Origin: Tepidisphaeraceae bacterium
GTDB lineage: Bacteria > Planctomycetota > Phycisphaerae > Tepidisphaerales > Tepidisphaeraceae
DNA: 9,133 nucleotides
Direction of reading: 5' to 3'
Assembly: GCA_025450555.1 (NCBI GenBank)
Contig: JANWHF010000221.1
Location: 1 to 9,133, forward strand
In this document: positions 5,261 through 9,133 of the stretch, piece after piece
How the letters are laid out: each line of letters begins with the position of its first letter
Numbering within the stretch: position 1 is the stretch's first letter
Program-made: the position numbers and the translations under genes
Notes under the pieces: model-generated
Seen by the model: only the letters and a program-made list of their open reading frames with translations
The model's database searches: none
Told to the model about the DNA's origin: nothing

Positions 5261-6856
5261 ATGTCAGTGGCTCAACTGGAACGCACTTTGCGCGACCTGA
5301 AGCGTGTTGGAACGCTCGTCAAGGATCGCGGCTATCGCCAGATCTGGCGCTTCGAGCAGGACGGCAAAGCCTATTACCTTAAGTTCTATCGTCGTCACGG
5401 CTTTCGCGACCGCTTCCGTCGATTCTTTCGTGGAAGCCCGGCCATGGCCGAGTTCACCAAGCTCCAGTGGCTACAGCGCGCCCAGATTCCTGCCCCGCGC
5501 GCGATTGCCACATTGATGGGCTATCGCCTGGGGCGCGATCAAGGCGACGCGGTCCTCCTTGAAGCCATCGAACCCGCCATTCAGCTCGACCAGCATTTCA
5601 ATCAGCTCGAACTTCACGGCGAGCCGATCCCAAATCACGCGAAGGTCCGCCAGCAGATCATCGAATTGGTGAAGAAGCTCGCGCAGGCCGGCTATGGTCA
5701 CGAGGACCTGCACCTGGGAAATCTTCTGCTCAAGGGAGACACTCTTTACCTATTGGATGGCTATGCCGTCCGACCCGGCGGGCTGAAACTTCGCCACCTG
5801 CTGCACCTGGGCAACAGCGTCCGCCGGTATGCGACGCGAAGCGATCTGATTCGAGGCTGGAATGACCTGGGGCCGTTGAAGCGGATGCCGATGTTCAATC
5901 CCGTGGCGGCCGAGTTGGTGAAGACATTCATCCGGCGTCGGCTCACGAGCGAGAACCGCTACTTCGGGCGAATTTCGATTCAGGGCTGGAAAGGCTCTTT
6001 CTTCAAGCACGACAAATACCCTCGCCGATGGTCGCGCGCCAGCCAGCTTGAGATCAGCAACGAGGATTGGCAGGCCGCTCTGTCCGATCTGCTTCCCAAG
6101 TTGGATTCTGATGCGCTGCAAGTCATCAAGCGCAGCCGAAGCGGCGATGTTCTTGCGGCAACCATTCATATCGGCCGAGAAGATCTGCCGGTCATCATCA
6201 AAAGGCCGCGGCGTCGCTACTGGTATCGCTACATCAATGAAATTGGCCGAGGCTCTCGCGCTCGGCGCGCCTGGTTCAAAGCATGGCGGATGATTCTGCG
6301 CAATTTCCCAACCGCATGGCCGCTGCTGTTTCTTGAACTACGTTCGGTGGGCTACGTCACCGACAGCCTGATCATCTTCGAGCGCGTGCCCGGCACGACA
6401 TTCCCGCGCACCGATTTGGAATCGTTCACCGCCTCGCAGCGCGACACTCTTTTTCGACGAACCGGAAAGATCCTCCGCGAAATCGAGCGCGAAGGGTTTG
6501 CTCATTTTGATGCCAAGGCCAGCAACTGGATCGTTCGACCGGATGAAAAGCTGGGACCGGGGCCGGTTTTGATTGACGTGGATGGCATCCGCCGGCGGCG
6601 ATGGATCGCCCTTGGCATTCAACGGCTCCTCCGTAGCATGCATGAGAACAAGCACTATTCGCCGGCCGATTCGTACAGCTTGTGCAGAGGATATGCCCCA
6701 ACGGCGCCGTTGCGCATGGAGAAGCCCAGCGATGGAGAGGCTTCTCTTGCATCCGACCAGAGCGGCCGCGAAGATCAAAGTGCGCAGGCCACTCCCGGCA
6801 TGGATGCCGATGCAAATGTGACGTTGCCCCACGACGACAGGCAGCAGACCGGATGA
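5261..6856 (+). CDS. tandem double lipopolysaccharide kinase-like protein (Kdo/WaaP/InaA clan)
   Basis: A 531-residue protein with two kinase-like halves. Half one (about 10-235) has the ATP-site lysine candidate K41 in YYLKFYR, the catalytic-loop motif HEDLHLGN (147-154, D149) and the metal-binding LYLLDG (162-167, D166). Half two (about 285-460) repeats the plan: K314 in VIIKRPR, AHFDAKASN (414-422, D417) and VLIDVDG (436-442, D439). Both loops keep aspartate and asparagine, so both halves could be active. The family phosphorylates sugars of the lipopolysaccharide inner core (Kdo or heptose) at the cytoplasmic face. The last 55 or so residues are low-complexity and probably disordered. Its stop overlaps the ATG of a family 9 glycosyltransferase (ATGA at 6853-6856), which supports a shared LPS-core role. 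The substrate is inferred; a small-molecule or protein kinase activity cannot be excluded. Confidence 0.82.
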   Translation: MSVAQLERTLRDLKRVGTLVKDRGYRQIWRFEQDGKAYYLKFYRRHGFRDRFRRFFRGSPAMAEFTKLQWLQRAQIPAPRAIATLMGYRLGRDQGDAVLLEAIEPAIQLDQHFNQLELHGEPIPNHAKVRQQIIELVKKLAQAGYGHEDLHLGNLLLKGDTLYLLDGYAVRPGGLKLRHLLHLGNSVRRYATRSDLIRGWNDLGPLKRMPMFNPVAAELVKTFIRRRLTSENRYFGRISIQGWKGSFFKHDKYPRRWSRASQLEISNEDWQAALSDLLPKLDSDALQVIKRSRSGDVLAATIHIGREDLPVIIKRPRRRYWYRYINEIGRGSRARRAWFKAWRMILRNFPTAWPLLFLELRSVGYVTDSLIIFERVPGTTFPRTDLESFTASQRDTLFRRTGKILREIEREGFAHFDAKASNWIVRPDEKLGPGPVLIDVDGIRRRRWIALGIQRLLRSMHENKHYSPADSYSLCRGYAPTAPLRMEKPSDGEASLASDQSGREDQSAQATPGMDADANVTLPHDDRQQTG

Positions 6857-7935
6857 AGCCCCTTTCGTTTCCCAATCCGCCGCGACGAATTCTGATCATC
6901 AAGCCGAGCGCCATCGGCGACATCGTGCATGCGCTGCCGGTGCTCAACCTGCTTCGCAAGCGCTGGCCCGAAGCGCACATCAGTTGGCTCGTATCCACCG
7001 CCTGTCAAAGCCTGTTAGAAGGACATCCGCAGATTGATGAATTGATCCCCTTCGAGCGTCGCCGATTTGGCAAAGGCTGGCGCAAGCCAACCGCCGCCGT
7101 CGGGTTGGTTCGCTTTATGTCGGACCTTCGCAGCCGGAAGTTTGATCTGGTTATCGATCTTCAAGGCCTCTTTCGCAGCGGCTACATCGCCTGGCGATCC
7201 GGCGCGCCGATTCGCGTTGGGCCATCCGAAGCGCGGGAGCTTGCCTGGATTTTCTATACGCATCATGTCGCCACCGGATTTCCCAATGGACATGCGGTGG
7301 ATCGATATCTGAAGATCGCCGATGCACTGGGCCTCGGGCGCGAGCCGGTCGAATTTCATTTTGCCATTACGGATGCCGATCGCGCTGCGGCGGCAGCTTT
7401 ACTGCCCAGTGAGGCACGATATGCGGTGCTGTTGCCGGGGGCAAACTGGGATACCAAGCGCTGGCCGCCGCGCAAATTCGCGGAATTGACGGGGCCATTG
7501 AAGGATCGGCTGGGCTTGCAGTCAATCGTCGCCGGGTCGGCGGGCGATCAGAAGTTGGCCAGTCAAATTCCCGGCGCAATCGATTTGACGGGCAAAACCA
7601 ATCTTCGTCAGCTCGTCGCGCTGCTCGACAAAGCTGATCTTGTGATCGGCAACGACACCGGCCCCCTGCATATCGCCGCCGCACTAAATCGCCCGCTCGT
7701 TGCGATGTTCGGTCCCACCAACCCCGATTTCACCGGCCCCTTTGGTCGGCTCGATTCGGTCGTTCGTCATCCGATCGAATGCAGCCCCTGCTTCTCGCGG
7801 CACTGCTCCCATCGAAGCTGCCTGGAAAAGCTGGATGCGAGCGTGGTGCTGGATGCGGTGATGAAGAAATTCAACGGAACTGCGAGCGTCGCGGACTCAC
7901 CGCGATCGCTTCCGGTTCTGAACGGCGCGATGTGA
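6853..7935 (+). CDS. glycosyltransferase family 9, ADP-heptose:LPS heptosyltransferase type
   Basis: A 360-residue GT-B enzyme of the WaaC/WaaF/WaaQ family, expected to add heptose to the LPS inner core on the cytoplasmic side. Motifs in order: RILIIKPSAIGDIVHALPVL (12-31), where D23 corresponds to the family's catalytic aspartate; FDLVIDLQGLFRSG (97-110); AVLLPGANWDTKRWPPRKFAEL (191-212); and the nucleotide-sugar site VIGNDTGPLHIAAAL (264-278). Four cysteines, C310, C313, C318 and C323, cluster near the end, as in many family members. The frame runs open upstream to 6682, but the ATG at 6853 puts the first beta strand at the normal distance and overlaps the kinase stop as ATGA, indicating translational coupling. 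A phosphorylating kinase next to a heptosyltransferase is a sensible LPS-core pair. The exact acceptor sugar cannot be told. Confidence 0.92.
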   Translation: MKPLSFPNPPRRILIIKPSAIGDIVHALPVLNLLRKRWPEAHISWLVSTACQSLLEGHPQIDELIPFERRRFGKGWRKPTAAVGLVRFMSDLRSRKFDLVIDLQGLFRSGYIAWRSGAPIRVGPSEARELAWIFYTHHVATGFPNGHAVDRYLKIADALGLGREPVEFHFAITDADRAAAAALLPSEARYAVLLPGANWDTKRWPPRKFAELTGPLKDRLGLQSIVAGSAGDQKLASQIPGAIDLTGKTNLRQLVALLDKADLVIGNDTGPLHIAAALNRPLVAMFGPTNPDFTGPFGRLDSVVRHPIECSPCFSRHCSHRSCLEKLDASVVLDAVMKKFNGTASVADSPRSLPVLNGAM

Positions 7936-7944
7936 AAACTACCG

Positions 7945-8430
7945 TTAATCAAAATCATCATCGGCGGAGGGCCGCCGCCCTCCAGATATTGGCTCAGGCT
8001 CGTTCGCCGCGCCACCATTGTGCCCGTTTTTCGGGCCAATGATGTAATGTCCTTCCAGCACCGCTCCCGCCCCCACTGCCAGCGTCGGCGCGGTTACATC
8101 TCCACGGATCTCCGCTTCAGGGCCGACCAATACGGGACCATGGCTGATGACCGTGCCTTTGACTTTCCCTCGGGCGACTAAGCCGCCACAGAGAATCTTG
8201 TCGGAGACGACGTTGCCCTTTTTTTCGACCGTCACCACGCCACACGTCTCGATGACTCGTCGCGCCTGATAGGTCTTGATCGGAATGTCTTCGAGCTTCA
8301 GCGACTTGTTACAGAACTTGCAGGTGATGGACATCGCCCGCCGGCCCACCTCCTGCGGCTTGCCGCAATGCAGGCAGACCACCGTCGCGCGATCATCGCC
8401 GGTCGGAAGATTGGATTCTGCACCCGCCAT
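7945..8430 (-). CDS. bactofilin with N-terminal zinc ribbon
   Basis: A 161-residue protein from the ATG complementary to 8428-8430. Residues 19-40 hold two CxxC pairs (C19/C22 and C37/C40, 14 residues apart) in a typical zinc-ribbon layout. Residues 50-134 form a bactofilin-type right-handed beta-helix, with short repeating strands such as GNVVSDKILCGGLVARGKVKG and GPEAEIRGDVTAPTLAVGAG. The tail is polar and acidic, ending in DDDFD. Bactofilins self-assemble without nucleotide into filaments that scaffold envelope enzymes. The zinc ribbon may bind nucleic acid or a partner protein; that is inference. A GTG at 8484 would add 18 residues, but the ATG gives a cleaner N-terminus; neither has a good Shine-Dalgarno site. 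It lies 103 bp after a plain bactofilin on the same strand and converges on the glycosyltransferase, with only 9 bp between the two stops. Confidence 0.85.
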   Translation of the reverse strand: MAGAESNLPTGDDRATVVCLHCGKPQEVGRRAMSITCKFCNKSLKLEDIPIKTYQARRVIETCGVVTVEKKGNVVSDKILCGGLVARGKVKGTVISHGPVLVGPEAEIRGDVTAPTLAVGAGAVLEGHYIIGPKNGHNGGAANEPEPISGGRRPSADDDFD

Positions 8431-8490
8431 GTAAGACAGTCGCCTGCCCTGAGCGTTCTCCGAAAGGCACTCGCGCGCAAGCACACATTG

Positions 8491-8505
8491 CTCGCTTCCA
8501 GCGAG
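8491..8505 (-). other. small perfect hairpin between the bactofilin genes
   Basis: CTCGCT pairs perfectly with AGCGAG across a 3-nt loop. There is no T-tract after it on either strand, so it is not a standard terminator. It would fall in the 5' leader of the zinc-ribbon bactofilin mRNA if transcription starts near 8516. A regulatory or processing role is possible but unproven. Confidence 0.4.
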
Positions 8506-8520
8506 AGTAGCCCTGGCTGC

Positions 8521-8531
8521 TCATTCTAGGC
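8521..8531 (-). promoter_or_regulatory. possible -10 element of the zinc-ribbon bactofilin gene
   Basis: On the minus strand this reads GCCTAGAATGA, with TAGAAT (8523-8528) as the -10 candidate. The identical 11-mer precedes ilvE (1778-1788). The leader to the ATG at 8430 would be about 85 nt. No good -35 is found, and the two bactofilins may instead be co-transcribed from the promoter upstream of the first. Confidence 0.3.
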
Positions 8532-8533
8532 GG

Positions 8534-8977
8534 CTACTTGTTGGCGCCCTGCGGCTGCGGCTGGGGAGCATTGTGCGGCCGAGGCGGCTGAGCCGGCTGG
8601 TGCACGGCCGGGCGCGGTGCGCTGGCTCCGCCCTTGCCGTTATCCGGGCCGACGCTCACATGTCCATTGAAAATCGCACCTTCATCCACCACCAGCTTCG
8701 TGGAGCGCAGATCGCCTTCGTAGCGCGCGGTCTGCTTGAGCTCGATGCGATCGCTGGCCGACAGGTTCCCCTGAACGTCACCTTCGACGATGATGGCGCC
8801 GGCCTCAACGTCGGCCTGCATCTTGGCTTCCTTCGCCACATGCAGCCGGCCCGGCGTATTCATCTTGCCCTCGAAGCGGCCCATCAGCCGCATGCCTTTT
8901 TCGAAGTTCAACTCGCCCTTGAAATTGGCATCGGGGCCCAAAATCGTGGGAAATTCCTGCTGAGTGCCATCGGCCAT
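8534..8977 (-). CDS. bactofilin, polymer-forming cytoskeletal protein
   Basis: A 147-residue bactofilin from the ATG complementary to 8975-8977. The frame is open 22 residues further up to a TTG, but the ATG has a strong GGAGG site 5 nt upstream and the expected short N-terminus. Residues 10-112 form the beta-helix core, with the typical opening TILGPDANFKGELNFEKGMR and runs such as ADVEAGAIIVEGDVQGNL and TKLVVDEGAIFNGHVSVG. The final 35 residues are a proline/glutamine-rich, disordered tail. Such proteins polymerise spontaneously and help position cell-wall or shape factors at the membrane. No transmembrane segment is visible. It is the first gene of a probable two-bactofilin unit, the second carrying a zinc ribbon, so the two may co-polymerise. 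Confidence 0.93.
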   Translation of the reverse strand: MADGTQQEFPTILGPDANFKGELNFEKGMRLMGRFEGKMNTPGRLHVAKEAKMQADVEAGAIIVEGDVQGNLSASDRIELKQTARYEGDLRSTKLVVDEGAIFNGHVSVGPDNGKGGASAPRPAVHQPAQPPRPHNAPQPQPQGANK

Positions 8978-8982
8978 TATCG

Positions 8983-8987
8983 CCTCC
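8983..8987 (-). promoter_or_regulatory. Shine-Dalgarno site of the first bactofilin
   Basis: GGAGG on the minus strand, 5 nt before the ATG at 8977. It decides the start against the upstream TTG at 9043. Confidence 0.8.
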
Positions 8988-9090
8988 GCGAAGACCATCC
9001 ATAGACTTGCGGGCCGAACGCCTAGCCCACAGGCAGTTTCCAACCCGGCATAAAAACTTCATGCCGATACCCGCCAGAAACGCGGCCGCG

Positions 9091-9118
9091 ATTATACGAC
9101 GCCCCCGCCTCAGGGCAA
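9091..9118 (-). promoter_or_regulatory. promoter of the bactofilin pair
   Basis: On the minus strand a perfect TATAAT (9091-9096) lies 16 bp downstream of TTGCCC (9113-9118, four of six -35 matches). Transcription should start near 9084, leaving a leader of about 107 nt with no credible gene in it before the first bactofilin. Confidence 0.6.
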
Positions 9119-9133
9119 CCAGTCCCGTCAACT

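Noticed and set aside
6682..6852. Upstream extension of the glycosyltransferase frame
   Set aside because: It lies inside the kinase gene, encodes an Arg/Cys-rich stretch unlike any family N-terminus, and the ATG at 6853 places the first beta strand correctly.
8978..9043. TTG start giving the first bactofilin 22 extra residues
   Set aside because: The ATG at 8977 has a strong GGAGG site 5 nt upstream and the usual bactofilin N-terminus.

Overview
The window reads as ordinary chromosome from a GC-rich, double-membraned (diderm) bacterium, most likely a planctomycete (Planctomycetota, perhaps a Phycisphaerae-type lineage). This is inferred from the gene set: a Lol-type ABC transporter, lipopolysaccharide-core type kinase and glycosyltransferase genes, a chlamydial/planctomycete-style histone H1-like (Hc1) protein, and tandem bactofilins. 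Repeats built on CACGGAGG and GAACACGGAT units between genes also fit. No 16S gene or other marker is present, so the phylum call is moderate. I see no tRNA, rRNA, CRISPR array, transposase or phage gene.

Layout, left to right. Positions 1-1452 (+) hold the 3' end of an FtsX/LolC/E-type permease and a LolD-type ATPase, together a lipoprotein-release or MacB-like exporter; an AT-rich palindromic spacer separates them. Positions 1453-1810 contain no gene but carry a nested inverted repeat. Then come ilvE (branched-chain aminotransferase), a 68-residue Hc1 histone-like protein with its own good sigma70-type promoter and a strong intrinsic terminator, and a FabZ-like hotdog dehydratase. Next are a DnaQ-type exonuclease fused to a WYL-like domain and queF (queuosine pathway). 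A tandem double lipopolysaccharide-kinase-like protein is translationally coupled (ATGA overlap) to a family 9 glycosyltransferase (heptosyltransferase type). On the opposite strand, converging on that pair, are two bactofilins, the second carrying an N-terminal four-cysteine zinc ribbon.

The genes group loosely around the cell envelope: lipoprotein export, acyl-chain metabolism, LPS core assembly and phosphorylation, and bactofilin scaffolding. Single housekeeping genes for amino acid, tRNA-modification, nucleoid and DNA-repair functions sit between them. Most appear to be separate transcription units. Several starts lack a Shine-Dalgarno sequence, and two (queF and the kinase gene) have a -10-like hexamer beginning exactly 15 nt before the ATG, which suggests leaderless or nearly leaderless mRNAs.

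The most unusual items are the exonuclease-WYL fusion with a possible sliding-clamp motif at its C-terminus, the tail-less acidic Hc1 protein, the tandem double kinase, the zinc-ribbon bactofilin and the nested inverted repeat upstream of ilvE. I do not see a clear new multi-gene system such as a defence island.
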